A stretch of 64,000 nt of DNA from Hymenoscyphus infarciens (taxonomy: Eukaryota; Ascomycota; Leotiomycetes; Helotiales; Helotiaceae): NCBI GenBank assembly GCA_001414345.1, contig LLCB01000020.1, positions 186,001-250,000 on the forward strand, in the 5' to 3' direction. Positions 12,591 through 26,180 of this stretch are shown piece by piece. The translations under genes and the position numbers were made by a program. The notes under the pieces were generated by a model that worked only from the letters and a program-made list of their open reading frames with translations, was not told where the DNA came from and searched no databases. The stretch's first letter is position 1. Each line of letters starts with the position of its first letter.

Positions 12591-12696
12591 TGAGTCGAGT
12601 AGAGTAGAGTAGAGTAGAGTGGTAGCCACTAATCCACTCCACTGAAAGGATTTCAAGTACTACTCATACCCTACTCTACTCTACTCTACTCTACTT
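12591..12696. repeat. Inverted repeat built of AGAGT pentamers
   Basis: A run of AGAGT units (12591-12622) is followed, after about 45 bp, by a run of ACTCT units (12668-12696) on the same strand. The pair could fold into a hairpin of roughly 28 bp. Related TACTC/GAGTA words recur at 12940-13035. Confidence 0.7.
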
Positions 12697-15600
12697 AAAC
12701 TATCTAGGTAATACTTGAGTAGTCTCGGGGTGCTTAGACCGAGAAATATAATAAGCGGACCGAGTATTTGAACTCTGTCTCGCGATAAGTACCTCTATAC
12801 ACTAGTTCGCACCTGCTTTAGAGGGTAACTTAAATTCAAAGTAATTGTTCCAAACACCTAGAGCATTTTGAATATCAACCTAGGTGTCTTAGAACAGTTA
12901 AGATTCTAACTAAATTCCTCTTTTTTAGACGTAGCATTGCTTATAGACTACTACTTAGAGTACTACTTGAGTAGTTAAGAGTAGCTACTCTACTCTACTT
13001 ACGTAACTCTGAGTACTACTTACGTAGTTGTGTAGTTTGTTCTTATACTGTTTAGCATGATTGTTTCGGATTTGAAAAGAGCAAGACCCAATTCCCATAC
13101 GTGGAAATATGGAGATTCTGGTCGAAGTCACAGCCCAATTGGCGTTGGCTTATAGCTGTCGTCTTGGAATTTCCCATTCGACCCTAGGTACTAGTAGCAA
13201 CATCTTCATCCCTATGCATTTCTGATAGTCATGTAAAAAAGGCGTGTGCTATTTAACCGGAGGAAGCACTGAGAATAGTCGGGGAGAGGGAATGTTAGTT
13301 GAATAGTCGTCTCTTGGGTTCGTCTTTCGCGTTTATTCGTCAAAATTATATGAAATGATTATATGATTAGGGGGGATCTAAGTAGAAGGTCTCTCCCCCG
13401 GATCCACGAAACCGTGCCCCCACCTAAGTATCCTTAAATGGTTTTACAGGAGTAAATTAAAAAAAAACCATCAACCTTCGAGTGTCCAAAACCAAGAAAG
13501 AGATGCAGCTCGTGTTTTTCCGCTGAATCAAAAGTAACTTTTGCTTTTCTTTTGGTTAGGCAGAATGAGATCGCAATAACTTTGATTTGTGGCTCGGGTG
13601 CGATGATATTTAACAAATTACAAGATACTATCTTTAGTCTTAAGTTATGATTCAAAATCCAATTTAGTTATAATTTCTCTGGTTGTTACACTCTGAGAAC
13701 TGCTAGGGAATCTGACTTTAAAGGAAGAATCCTTCACTTATAGTTGCCCGTTTCGAGACCGACTTTGAGTGTATATGTTCAGAAGTTAGATATCAGATTG
13801 TAAAGTTATGCTCTAGAAACACTCTCTTGGAAATCACCGGAATTCCTCATAAATAAAATCTACATTGCGGTTAATAACTTAGTAATCTCATATTGTTTGT
13901 CTTAATATTAAGTCATGTTAAGGAAATTTCCGTCTAAAAGTAATTTCAAGACTAAAATAATCTCGGTTCGCTTACTTCTATTTACTTCCTAGTTCTTTTT
14001 TCCTTACTTGTTACTCTTGGAATAACAGTTTCACCCTCTTCTTAACTTCCACGAGCTGAAAGGATAAAAGCTCTTGGTTTCAAATAATGCTCTTTTCAAA
14101 AGAAAGAAAAACTCTCGAAAGATAATAGCTTTGTTTCTAGTTTTAACTTGGAAGAGTTACGGAGGGAAAGCAAGTATATTAATAAGAAATTACTCTCAAA
14201 GAATTATACACTGAAACCTCGGAAATCTTAATCACTCTTAAAATATGACAATAAGCAAAGTCAACTCTTTTTTCTCTCTTTTCAGTTTCCATTCCTGCGC
14301 TTATTTCTACATTAGAAAACAACCGCTCTGCAAGTCTCTTGATCTCTATTCTTGTGGCCAGGTAGACTCCGAAGACTAAAGAGGAGAAGGAAAATTAACT
14401 GATAGTGATAGGATAGTTCCGATATGAAATTGAGTTCATTTACAACGGTCAAAAATCGCAAACAAAGAAAATTCAGTTACAAACAATTCTAATATTATCA
14501 CCCATCCACTGTTCCTGCTTGTGAAATAAAACCATAGTATCTCAATTCAATCCATAAGATGAGTGGAGCCCTCCTACTTCTCTCTCTCTCTCTCTCTGTA
14601 CTTTTTATAAATTCAGCCCCATCATCTCATGAGATCCGCCAAAAGACCGAAATAAGAAGAACAGCTCCTACCTCCTTGAAGCGTCCTCTTCTGAAGTATG
14701 TTTCTCGTCTGTCGGAAGTTTACAAGTATCAACACGACCTTCTTTTACTCAAACGAGTCCGAAGTATTCCAAGTCTATATGAGGAAGTATAGGTACCTTC
14801 TGTATTAAGTACATCTTTATAAGAAGAAAGTCAACAAGAGCTTTATCAACTCCTAATTAAATTTCTCCTCCCCCAAAACAGAGAAAAGAATTTCCTCAAC
14901 ACGAACCTACCTAATTGGTCAATCATTCAGCCAACAAGAATCTCTCAATTACGATGCAAAAGCCCTCAAATGCCTACCTCGGAGATCCACTTCTACAGAG
15001 CCGATTACGGTACCCACGAATGCACCGAAGAATACCGAATATCACCGATCCCGATGACGGAGAGAAAGAACCCCACTGTAAGTACTTACAAGTACAAAAC
15101 TGGATAGCAGTAATTTTTACCTTTTGAATTTTAGGTTGATTCATTAAATATTTCGTGGGATCTGAATTAAGGTTAGCGCGTAACCCATTTTAGTTTCCAT
15201 GTGAGGGTTGGGTGCGGGTCAACCTGGAAGTGGAAGTATTTAGGTGAGAGTGTACCTAGCATCCCGTCGAAGTCTTTCCCGATACTTACCCTACTTACCC
15301 AAGAAAGCATAGAATAATAACTTAAAACTTACTAACCTAATTTACCTTACCAACCAACCTAATTTCCTGTTTCTAGTTTCTACCAAAAAAAGGTACAACT
15401 CTAACAAGTCTTGGTAAGATACGTACGGACTTGGAACGGATTTTGATGGACCGATAGTATTATGCGACATAAGACGACACAACTCTCAAATACCAACCTC
15501 ACCAGAGCTGCCTCCTACCCACTACCTACTACCCACACCGTCGAACCACGGGCAGATTCCCTAAACCACCGAACCCACCAAACCCTTCAAAACTCCCGTC

Positions 15601-15810
15601 ACCCCAAAATAAAAAATTCCCGTAATAGAAAATCCAAGGCAACCAACCCACACCTACATACCACACCACACTCTACACACTATACACACCACCACACCTA
15701 GACACACAAAACCATACACACATCTCATCTACATCCCCATCTGCATCAATCAATCGGCATCATCAATCGACATCGACGATAGCGTAGAAAGAAAAGATAA
15801 CTCTATAAAT

Positions 15811-15950
15811 ACCATTCCAAACCATATAATACAATACTATACCATAACATACTACAACATACCATACCATGCCCTATAACGCTATACCGTATAATATCAG
15901 GAAAAAAGTCCACGCTATATATTTCTATACTATACTATACTATACTTACT
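15811..15950. repeat. Low-complexity CCATA/TATAC repeats
   Basis: Imperfect pentamers (ACCAT, ATACC, ACTAT) fill the stretch and end in perfect TATAC units near 15935-15950. Confidence 0.6.
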
Positions 15951-18515
15951 ACTAGTACTCTTTAAACATGCCTTAAAACCGAGGCGTAAGTTTAGTAATA
16001 GTATAAACAACTAAGAACTAACTCTCTAGTAAGTCGACTGTAAATTCCAACCACTTACCCGGGAGAAAAACAAAACTTGAGAAATCAACTACTAACGGAA
16101 AACTTCGGAATTGAGAAAGGAAGTTATCATAGAAAAAATTAAAATTTCAAAAAGAAAAAAGAAAAAGGAGAGGGGGGGGGCGCGTCGTAATTTACAACCC
16201 TAAAACCGTTCGTTCTTCCTGCGATGCAAGCTGCACTTATCCAGTAGTGCCAACCACCCAACCAGCAGCACGCGAATTCCAGTGCAGGTGCGTAACTACT
16301 GCCCAATATAATCCAGGTACACTCTCCCTCCCCCACTATATCCTGCACTATCCTGCACCCGCATAAAAGCCAGTCCAGTTCCATCCAGCTTGCATAAAAC
16401 ACTTTGGAAACTAGGGATAAAAAGGGGGCAAATGGGCGGGCGGGCAAATTTTTCTTTTTCAACTCACTTTAGGGGTCTCAACCCCGAAAGATAAATAATT
16501 TAAGGGGCAAAAAGTGGAAGGAGAGAGAAGCAGGCTATTCCTGCCCTGCCTACCTCCACCACCTCACTCGTCATCGGGGTGAGACGACCAACACCACACC
16601 ACACCACACCACACTACACCACCCCATCACAATATAAAGTAATGATCCAACCCCAATCCCAACTCTCCTGTTGGTCATCTCACCAAACTCGTGGTCACTG
16701 CTGAGAATATAATTGCTGGGAAACGGAGATCAGGAAGGGGAGCCTGGCGATCCGTGATCACTTGAGCCCAGACTGACATCGACTGGCGAGACGAGGTTTG
16801 CGTTACAAAGATGGGGTGTTGCTGCGCGGCGCCTGGAGCGGCGGAGCTTGTTCTCCAGCGGTGCAGCAGCACTAACTGAAAATATGCACTTGATGGCATG
16901 ACCTGTTTTCTTTTTTTCTTCTTTTTTTCCCGTGGGGAATTGTTCGACGGGTTTTGGTTATGCAGTCTGTGGTCACTGTACATGATCGAATTGCCGCAAC
17001 TGTTGTCCGGGTTTCTGGTAATCCCGAGTATGAAGGGATCCCCGACACTTGTGAACGGGGGAATGAAACTCATGACACCTTCTGGAAACCGATTTTAAAA
17101 GTGGTGACGATTCTAGCGTTGAAATAAATCTATTTATTGGTCAATAGGGGGCGACGTCGTGATGGCAACCACATGAGGTAATCTCCCTTTGCTGGCACAT
17201 TCCAAGATGGTGAAATTGGAGGAGATTTGTGTTTGGGTGATTTTATTACGGCGGGTGTTGTCTAAATTGAGTGTGCTCACTGCTCACAGATGGTTGCGAA
17301 TGGGGTAGGCTCAAAAGTACGGAGTAGAGGAGGTTCTTCCCACTCGTAGCCACTAGCCACACCCCTCTCCCAAACCCCTGGTTGCGAATGGGTGGTGAGT
17401 CGTGACGAAAGCATCATCCGAAAGTTGACGAGGTGGGTGTGTGGGCGTCCAGAACAAGTCTGCCTAGAAAAAGTTCGTATCGTACTCCGTAGTGGAGGTT
17501 GAATACTAAGTGTAGGCTGTTACCGGTAGGTAGTCTGAGTCTGACAAACTGTTGGTGTTGTGTCGTCAGTTTGTGGGTTTGCCACCACGATGATTCGTTG
17601 GGATGCTCGATGCTCGGTGCTCGATGCTACTTGTAGAAGCAGAGGCAGGAATCAGGATGCGTCCGGTCAACCATGCTGATCACTATTTGAGATTCCCCAG
17701 TGTAACGAGAGGAGTTGTCAATAATAAGCTAATAAGGTAACGGCAGGTTGAGGGGAGTAACCAACCAGTCAGAACACAATCAGGGAGGCAAGTTTCTTGT
17801 CCTTCGTGGGAGGTGGGATGGGATGGGATGGATGTCCGATGGAGGGTAATGAAGTAAGTTCCTCCTCGTCTGCACCAATGAGGGAGTCGTTTGGAGGGCT
17901 GCCCACCGCCTTTCTGATGAAGGATGACTGTCGACGCACATCTGCACATTTATCTGCGCGTGGACGGGAGGACCTGTAATAAGCTCTCACGAGTCACCAG
18001 TGCTCAGTGCTCACCACTGGTTCCTGCGGCATCGAGTGGGTAAGATTTGGAGGGATTCGGGGAGTTGGGGAAACGATTCAGAGACAGGTCTTGTGCATCC
18101 CTCCGTGGTAATCCGTGATCCGCCGCTCCGAGAGGCCATAGCCATAACCATAGCCATAGCCATAACCGCCATATGAATTTGACGAAAGCTGGACAGGCTG
18201 GACGGGTTAGAGGAGGAGAGAACCGAGTTGACCCCTGGCCCGGCCTGGCTTGGGGATGGAAGCGATAATCACAATCAGCAGCGGTTGGCGCAAGCAAGAG
18301 GCCGAGGGGCGACGCATTAATGGCAAGAGGCTGTGACGCTGCGAGCTTTGTGTGAGTGGATGTGTATGTGTAAGTGTGAGTGTGAGTGTGAGTGTGGTGT
18401 TGTCTAGTAACCAGTAATACGTACGAGTATTATTTACGTATCAGGGTGGTAAGTATGGCAGACGACGGCTGACCCAGGGAGGCAAATAGAAAGGCTATCA
18501 AACCACCACCTCATC

Positions 18516-18571
<56 letters not shown>

Positions 18572-18590
18572 ACAGTAGACAGTAGACAGA
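18516..18590. repeat. 7-bp minisatellite, unit AGACAGT
   Basis: About ten head-to-tail copies of AGACAGT, one interrupted by a shortened AGAC unit. The run is otherwise perfect, so recent slippage is likely. Confidence 0.85.
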
Positions 18591-19319
18591 ATTAATTCAC
18601 ATGTGCCCTGCCAACGTTAACTTCCTTTGCTCTCCTCTCCTCTGCTACGAGTCGTAACCATCGCCAGCGGGCATTGTTGACATGTGAGGAAGAGGAAGAC
18701 TGCGCCATCTGAGCCCTCCCCTCTGGTAGAGAGTCTGGCTCAATACGAAGCAGCAACGGTCTCCGAGAGGTCATATTGAAACTCGCGATCCGAGGAGTCG
18801 GGAGAGCTCGAGCCAGAAGAAAGACCTGCCTCTGGGTAACTGGTTGATGTGTAATAAAGGCGCGGGGGTGACTCCGTACTGTTACTACTGTAGTCGTCGA
18901 TGATGCAGCGGCTGTCGTGAGTGTGGAGACTAGACACACTGAACACTGCACTTTGGTGACTCGGCAACACTCGAATCATACTTCCAGTTGACCACCACCC
19001 AGGGCTTGAGGGGAGGGGAGAGGGGAGAGGGGAGGGTTTCCAAGACCCGGCAAGGTTCCATCACCAGTCTCGAATTACCCGGTGTGTTTCTAGAAGGAAC
19101 CGCTCTAAATTCACCCCCCATCCCCTCCCAGATCCACGGCCAGGCTAAGAAAAGCTGTCACGGTTCACCCCGTGTCTGGGCCGGTGCTGAGCCGTTGCTG
19201 ACCCGTTGCTTTCCACTGGGCCAACCATCAACATTCTGCCTGTGAAGCCCTCACGCGAACCCTGAAATCCTCCCAACCCCGGAAACTGGACCGTGGCATT
19301 CACGCTTCAGGGAACATCC

Positions 19320-19720
19320 GGCGCTATTCACACTACCCCCGTGCCCCTATCCTCCTTCCCTTCCACCTTCCACACCTCCTTCTCTCTTCTCGGCTTCTCC
19401 CCCTAGCGTCCTCCTTTCGCCTCTCTCTCTCTCTTGCCTGCCCAGTGCCCACTACCCACATCCCTGTACACCCAAATCTCTTCTCTCTTCTCTTCGGCCT
19501 GATCGCTCCTGTCGTTCGCTACTACGCTACTACCTACTCTCTCTCGCCCTCACCCTGCAAAAGTCGTCGCTTTCCTCCTCCACACACAAATCCCTCCTCC
19601 TCATCCTCGACTCTCCTTTCTTGTTTCTGGAGTGAGATCAATACTATACAACTCCCCATCTCTCTCCAAATCTCCTCCTCGACTCTCCTTCTCCCACCGA
19701 CCATACGATAAACGACACTT
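19320..19720 (+). promoter_or_regulatory. Pyrimidine-rich promoter/leader of the cyclin gene
   Basis: C and T dominate this strand (CTCTCTCTCT, CTCCTCCT, CCCTCACCC). Such tracts commonly lie just upstream of or at transcription starts in filamentous fungi. The distance to the cyclin ATG (about 0.9 kb) implies a long 5' leader, possibly with small upstream open frames or a leader intron. No TATA element stands out. Confidence 0.4.
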
Positions 19721-20615
19721 TGCACGGCAGACAGCAACTTGCTGTTCTACTGTCAGGTTCACCTTCCGACTTCCGCCAAAACATTGGGCAAAGAGCTGCG
19801 ATCCGATCTGCACAACAGAACAAATTCAAAGACGCAGGTTGGTACTCCTTTATTTCTACACCCCACACAGAGCGCGCCCTTCTCTACCCCATCCTCAAAT
19901 TCTCAACTGGAAGCAACTGGGTCGGTTTGGTCGGTCTCGTTGAAATTTGTCAACACAACAAAAGCCGCGGGTGGTGCGTCGACATTCCTCAGCCAAGGGC
20001 ACCAAAACACCACTTTTCCACATTCACTACCCACATACCTCAACCTCAATATATCTAGTGGCTTCCTGCACTTTCTGACCTGCTTCGGTCGCATCATTGT
20101 CGCATCACCTAGAGTCTGAGTGTGGTGTATCAGAATTCAGCCCTGGTCGTGTCTTGTCTTTGTGCCACAGACCAGCAGCTTTGTTTTTAGGACCATCGCT
20201 AATACTCTCCAGGTTCCTTTTAGAACATCAATCCAGACTCGAATTTTTCCTCCCCGCCGCATGGTCGAGTCGCTTTGAACCAGTCTAGTGTATTTTGCCC
20301 TGGCTCCGCTCGCCTCGACGAATCGTCAACGTTCACTCAACCTTCGGGACCCGACAAGTCAACACTCGAGGACCACCCCCAACTGATGGCGGAAGCACGA
20401 AACTAGTTCTCCAGAAAATTTTGCTCCTTCGTGCGAGTCGCCTTCACCTTCGCACTTCCTATACCGGTACCATAATTCGATTCGCCAGCTTTGAAATAAG
20501 CTAGCATCTCGCTCAAGACTTTCGCATACCAAGCACAGTAGTAGCAAGAAGGTTCTCTTCTTGCCTCCGACGAGATTCTTCCGGATCTCTGTCGGTTTTA
20601 CCTTAGTTGCCCATT

Positions 20616-21599
20616 ATGCTTCCCGGTGGTGTGTGTGCGGTGTTGGACTATGAGGTTTCGCAAATGACCGACTACGTTGCGGAAATGACCCAGCGACTGT
20701 GTAACCCTAACTCGCCAGTCTCGCCAGCTTTCCGCAAGTTCGTCTCCGGAATACTCTCGTCAACCCGACTACCAAAAGCGACAATCCTCCTCGGCTTGAA
20801 CTATCTCGCTCGCAGATTGCACGTCCTCAACTCGGTAGGTCCCTTCAAGGCCAGTGATGGTCAAGTTTGGCGCATGATGACCATTGGCCTTCTTCTCGGA
20901 AGCAAGTTTCTGGACGACAACACTTTCCAAAATCGATCGTGGTCCGAGGTTAGCGGCATCCCCGTTGCCGAGTTGAACACATTGGAACATGAGTGGTTGG
21001 AATCAATTCAATGGAGCCTCTTTGTCAATCTCGAGCAGAGCAAGGACTACAAGGCTTGGATCCAGAGCTGGGATGATTGGTGTGAGGTCAAGAACGTCGA
21101 GCGTACTGCAACCCTCGAACGTCTCGCTCCTTTGGCTCCAATCGACACCAACGTGCAAAGAGTTCGCCCATATTCGCAAAACTACAGTGGCTACACCAAG
21201 ACTCCCTCATCAAGAGAGCATTCTGGCTTCCGCTCGGCTTACGATCAAACTTCCTGGGCGACCAACTCTTATCCTACGCCTCATCTCACACCTCCCTCGG
21301 CTCCCGATTCTGGTGTCAACACTCCGGAGTATTTGAGCGCGACTGGTGGAGGTCCTCGATACAACGATTGGGCCTTGTTCAATCAATACTCGAGAGGATA
21401 TCAGGCGACCAACCATGTTGCATACGTTCCTCAACCTCGTGTTGCTGCCTACCACACCCCATACACCAACCATTACGGTCATTACAACAACATTTGGGAC
21501 CACGCTGCGGCAGAGTGCAACTGCGGCGGCTGTAACCCACATGCCAAGCAGCAGCAATACTTCATGGGTCACGGCTACGGACAACAGGTGGTTGCATAA
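20616..21599 (+). CDS. Cyclin, Clg1/mug80-like (Pho85-type cyclin family)
   Basis: A single exon of 327 residues. The first ATG is 20616 (MLPGGVCAVLDYEVS); the frame reads back through a TTG but no earlier ATG. The cyclin box spans about residues 25-155: RKFVSGILSSTRLPKATILLGLNYLARRL, then VWRMMTIGLLLGSKFLDD, NRSWSEVSGIPVAELNTLEHEWLESIQWSLF. The GSKFLDD...W..VSGI...ELN.LE pattern is that of Pcl/Clg1 cyclins, which activate Pho85-type CDKs, and of the fission yeast mug80 group. The C-terminal half is disordered and rich in S, P, Y, H, ending in an unusual Cys/His patch (AECNCGGCNPHAK) and a YGQQVVA tail. Isolated gene, no operon-like neighbours. Partner kinase and biological role cannot be read from sequence. 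Confidence 0.88.
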   Translation: MLPGGVCAVLDYEVSQMTDYVAEMTQRLCNPNSPVSPAFRKFVSGILSSTRLPKATILLGLNYLARRLHVLNSVGPFKASDGQVWRMMTIGLLLGSKFLDDNTFQNRSWSEVSGIPVAELNTLEHEWLESIQWSLFVNLEQSKDYKAWIQSWDDWCEVKNVERTATLERLAPLAPIDTNVQRVRPYSQNYSGYTKTPSSREHSGFRSAYDQTSWATNSYPTPHLTPPSAPDSGVNTPEYLSATGGGPRYNDWALFNQYSRGYQATNHVAYVPQPRVAAYHTPYTNHYGHYNNIWDHAAAECNCGGCNPHAKQQQYFMGHGYGQQVVA

Positions 21600-23242
21600 T
21601 AATCAGAAACTAGTTGCCTTGACGGTCTGGAACTCCCGGAATACAGCACATGAATCCTTTGATGGACCCATCACAGCTCGGCGACATCGCGAGCAAAATT
21701 TCCGATTTCCAACTTTTCTTCGTACGAAACAAAATACCCTCGGTGCCTAGAGCAGCGCAATAAAAGTTTGCTTTTCATTTCTTTCCGCGTCATCTAGCGC
21801 GCATTACGTTCACGGGTGTCGTTTATCCGCCGGTCTCGAAAAGAAGGGGTCTCCTTGATAATACTCATACATTCGGTTGCCTGTTCTCTCATGCTCTTGG
21901 AGGGAAAAATTCCAAACATGGCCGCCAAAACGGATACGCATACAATTACGATCTCGAGCTGCGTTGCGCTCTTAATTTGGGTGGCTGCCTCGATCTTTAC
22001 GACTTTTTCTTTACACATTTTCACATCGGCGTTGGCATCAGCGAATATCTAGACCTTTCTTTTTTCTTCTTCACACAGGGTGGCATGGTCTGAATGGCTA
22101 TTCAGTCAGGTGTTATTGGGTTTGAGGGAGGCACTCTTGCTTGCGTGCGTGGAAGTAATCTTTGCGTTGCTACTTTTTTCTTCTTTTCTTTGCACATTTC
22201 ATGGTCTCCTTTTTTAGACTTTTTCGACGCGAATGGTTCGGGTCATAAAAACATATTGGGCGGTCGTTTTCCACGGCTTGCCACCAGAAAATTTGTAATT
22301 AGTCGGCTTTTTTCTTTCTTTCAGTCTTGTTTCGCGCCGGACAATGGGGTTTCTTCTTTGCCTTTCTTGTAACATGAATTTTCTGATCATTGGATTTTTT
22401 GCTGGTTTTCCTCGGCATGGGAGGGACCCAGTATTGCACAAAAATGGATGGAGACTTGGGATGGATTTCTTTTATTACTCGACACCAAAAAATTCCCTCT
22501 TTCGGCGAACTTCTCGACGGACTCGAACGGTGTCGGGCATTTGATTGCTTATTCATCAATTGTGTTCAGAAAAGAATCTTCAAGTTTGGGGCGCGCCGCG
22601 ATTTTTCTTCTCGTTACAGCATGGAAGGGGACGGCATGAAAGACAAGGAGTAGTTTGGGGGAACGGGGGGGTCTTTGGGACATTGCGCAAAATCGTTGTT
22701 TGTTTGTTCACTGGAATTTTATGCTCGGATATGCGGCTTTTTTTCTTTGGCTTTTGCTTGCCTGACTGCATTAAAGGGATGGATGGGGGGTTTTTAGTTG
22801 TGTTGCTTCGTTGGTTTGGTTCATCTTTCTCATGAAGAAAGCTGAGAAAGCAGGGCATATGACGTTATGATGGATCGACAAGACCATTTGTTTTCTCTCC
22901 CCCCTGCAACTGCCCTTGGGTTTTGGGGGATCGCACAAACAAAGCAATATTTTTCGCAGCAGACAGAACAGAAAAAAATACAAAAAATCCTTCGACCAAA
23001 TTCTCCCCCCTCTCTACTTTTCGACGAACCACTGAATGGGACGAGCGAGGCAACTTACTAGATGGGTAATATTTTGATGCTGCTGGTGGGACTTGGACTC
23101 AGTGGAGAGAGAGAGCTTGGGGTACCCCCGTTGGTGGAATCTCTAGATTAATATATGGCTCTCTTGTCACTGGGTAATTTTTTTGAAAATTGAATGTGAG
23201 ATTTTTGAATTGCGATAATAGAAATACGAACGAGTACCTACC
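21600..23242. other. Intergenic, cyclin 3' side
   Basis: Likely cyclin 3' UTR and then T-rich unique sequence (21.8-23.0 kb). Short open frames there have runs of F/S/K typical of T-rich noise. No gene recognised. Confidence 0.5.
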
Positions 23243-24637
23243 TAATCGCTCGGACCTGCCTCACCCAATCCGCTTCGCGTATTAGGTAAGGGAATCGATT
23301 CTAGTAATAGGTCGACTTTTTATAATCGACTTTTATAACTTACCTCTTTTTTTATCAATAGTATTCTAATTAGTTTTCTACTAGAAGTTTACATAAGAAA
23401 TTCAGGTTCTAGCCTAAAATTATCCGAATATCTCTACTATTCTAGAGTTTATTAAAAAGTTTTAAGATTTTAATTAAAAGCGTTTCTAATAACTACAACT
23501 CTAATTCTATAAATCCTTTATATAAGTATATATTATTTCGCTTTAGAAAAGTCGTTTATAAGTACTTAATATTAAGATAGTACGTACGTAGTCTTTATAT
23601 TACGTATTTATAAAGTATTATTGTTTTTCTCTATTATTATTTTTAATATTAGAGAGTTTAGATATTATTATATTAAGAGAAAAAGAAAATTTTTTCTATG
23701 TTTTGCTAGGATCGACGTATTTATCTTAGTTTCTTAGTCGCTCTTTTTAGCTAACTCTATAAGATAAGTAAGAGTAGACGGAGTTTAGCTAGAGCGTCTT
23801 AGAGCTTATAGTAATAGCTTTAGTATTAAGTCTAAATATAGAATATATTAGACTCTCTTTTATATCAGCTATATTATAGCTGATTTAATAGCTATTAAAA
23901 AAAGAAGTTTATATCTAAATAGCTCTAATTCTACTTTATATTTCCTATATAAAAGAGACTAGATTTAAAGCGTTATTCTCTAGTAAAATAGAATAGAGCG
24001 AAACGTAAGCTTCTTTCTTATATAGTAAGAATTTCTAAAAATAATAATAATAAGAGTATAAGTAATTTAAGAGCTATTAAAAATAAAATAAAAGTTTTAT
24101 AAAGAGATAGCTCTTACTAAACTCTAACTTTTATTAGAGTTAGATTTTTTAAAAGAAGACTCTATTCTTAAGATATACTAAAAAAAACCTCTAAAGAAAA
24201 AGTCTAAAAACTAAATTCGGTTTTAAGCTTTTTAAAAAGTTTACGTAGTTTAAGATATCTTAAGAAGAAAGCTAATAAGTATTAAAAGAAGTACTCTTAT
24301 AAGTGAATTAGATATTTATCTACTACTTCCTAGAAGTTGATTTTTATATAAGAGAGTGGTTATTAAGATATTAAGAGTTTAAAGTAATATATTAAAACTA
24401 AATTTACGTTTAGTACTAAAGCTCTTACTATTAGTTCTTAGACTCTTATAGATAAGGCGTGTTTCTTACTAATTATATACTACATAGATACTAAGCTAGA
24501 CTTAATAAAGACTGTTTTTAGCTTACTTTCTATAAATGTTAAAGTAGCTCGTTATATAAGAGGCTGAGGAACTAAGATAACGACGTATTACGTTCTAAGA
24601 CACGTGCCTTATAAGTGAGTCTGGAGCCGAACGATTA
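23243..24637. mobile_element. RIP-degraded DNA transposon with ~22-bp TIRs
   Basis: The borders are TAATCGCTCGG at 23243 and its near complement CCGAACGATTA ending 24637; the similarity runs about 22 bp with one indel. TA at both ends could be the target duplication, as in Tc1/mariner elements. The body is very rich in TA, nearly lacks CA and TG, and has stops in all frames. Its 1.4-kb size fits a single-gene transposon, but no transposase motif survives. Confidence 0.55.
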
Positions 24638-26180
24638 ATTCACACTTTGCTTAAGTCTTGAAAGCTTCTTTTGACTTGTTTGCGTTGTGTTATATATAGC
24701 TAGACGGTGGTACTTGTTGTTAGAGTGAAATTTGAAGTACGGACGGAATGGCGGGGGGGGGGGGTGCCACTTATTTTTCGTCTACCAGCTGGGAGCGCGG
24801 AGTCCGTCAGTCAGTCAGTCATTCAGTCGGTCAGTGAGTGTGTAGCTTCTCACGAGAGCGCCAATAGAACACGCGTCTCTCTTTAACCTGCCACGATGAA
24901 TGAACTTGAAGAAGCAACTCAGGGACAGGCTGATTGTACAGAATAGCCAAAATTTCTGCGTGCGGCAAAGGGTCTAGGTATTCGCCGTTAGGTTACATTA
25001 GCTTTCATTATTCATCCCGGCGTCAAACCACTTCGGATGACAGCAAAACTTACTAGAAAGGCGGTAGCTTCAGGGTATGAAGTGAGAGTCTGGAATCAGG
25101 AGTTTTGAACTAAGCAACGTGACGGGAGGTGGATGTGGTAGGAGCTACTTGGGTCTTGAGGAGAGGTCGGGGTTTTGGGAGACTGGGATGTCGAAGGAAG
25201 GTACTCGTACGACGAGCGTGTGAAGAGTTAATTTTAGATCTGAGCTTGTGTCGATGATTTTGCGGAGGGGGGTTGTGGATATAGGGTGCTCTATTTCAAA
25301 GCTTTTTTTTATTTTAATAGAGCTTGATGATGATTCTTCACCTGGTGAGGCGATTATGATGGTTACTTTTTTGTTTCGAGGGGGGAGAAAGAGGAGGGCT
25401 TGTATGCTTGGGAGATTTGAGAAGTGGACTGTGGGAGGTGGGATGCGGGCTGGAAGGAGTTAAGTAGCTCTATTTTTTTCTCTTTTCGAGTTTTTGTCTG
25501 TTAATTTCTTTTGATGAGAATTTGTTACAGTTAGAGGGAGACATGGTATGCTGTGGAGAAAGCTGTGAGAGTGTGATGAGCGACGAGGAAGGTCAACGTA
25601 TCGATGTGAATTTTGGTAAGATCCTACCTTTTATTTTTATTTTAGGGAACAACGAAGGATCTAGGTGCTTATTGCAATGGAGTTTGATTTTTTCCCTACT
25701 CATATGTAGTTGTATATCAACTTAAGAGCGCGAATATACTCAAGGGTTTGCTGAAGATTCCAAACTTGAGTTGGTAGAGTGAGAAGCAAATGATCAGGTG
25801 GATAGGGAGTTTATCAAGTGATTTTGATGTTTTGGGTAGTTGAGATGTGGAAGTCGGTTCTTCGATCTTGTCTTTACTTGGAAAATTATGTCAAGTCAAA
25901 ACGCTCTTAGAAAATTATCTATGCTTTTCCTTCTGCATTTTTTTTTTTCAGTTCCACTTCAAGATTTCAACTTCTCACTTCCTACTTTCTAGCTAGCAGT
26001 AACTAGGAAAAAACAGACATCAGAACAAACCATTGAAATATGTGCAGCTAAAAACAAACCCCCCTCCTCGTCTGAAACAGCCGCAAAATAAAAAGCACAA
26101 GTACACTTTAGTCTCCCCTCTCTCCGTTTCCTATTCCCTATCTCACTATACCTACAAACCTAGATACACCAACCGCAAAA
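24638..26180. other. Intergenic left of the zinc-ribbon cluster
   Basis: Contains a G run at 24750-24762, CAGT units near 24806-24838 and otherwise unremarkable sequence. Small open frames at 25.2-25.7 kb show no family signature. Confidence 0.5.

Larger units (their letters stand above)
11453..20615. other. Gene-poor 9.2 kb between COX6 and the cyclin gene
   Basis: No open frame shows recognisable domains or convincing splice structure. Visible content: AGAGT/ACTCT inverted repeats (12591-12696, echoed at 12940-13035), moderately AT-rich sequence at 13.3-15.5 kb, CCATA/TATAC repeats (15811-15950), a short CACAC-type repeat near 16590, ATAGCC units near 18135-18167, GTGTGA units near 18360-18395, AGACAGT units (18516-18590) and a pyrimidine-rich leader from about 19.3 kb. 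A non-coding RNA gene could be present but nothing in the sequence proves it. Confidence 0.55.

Noticed and set aside
14559..14792. 77-codon frame with a signal-peptide-like start ([16 protein letters not shown])
   Set aside because: The hydrophobic part comes from a CT microsatellite; no conserved features and AT-rich surroundings.
22094..23061. Several 60-100 codon frames on both strands
   Set aside because: T-rich sequence yields long F/S/L or K/R frames by composition; none has motifs.
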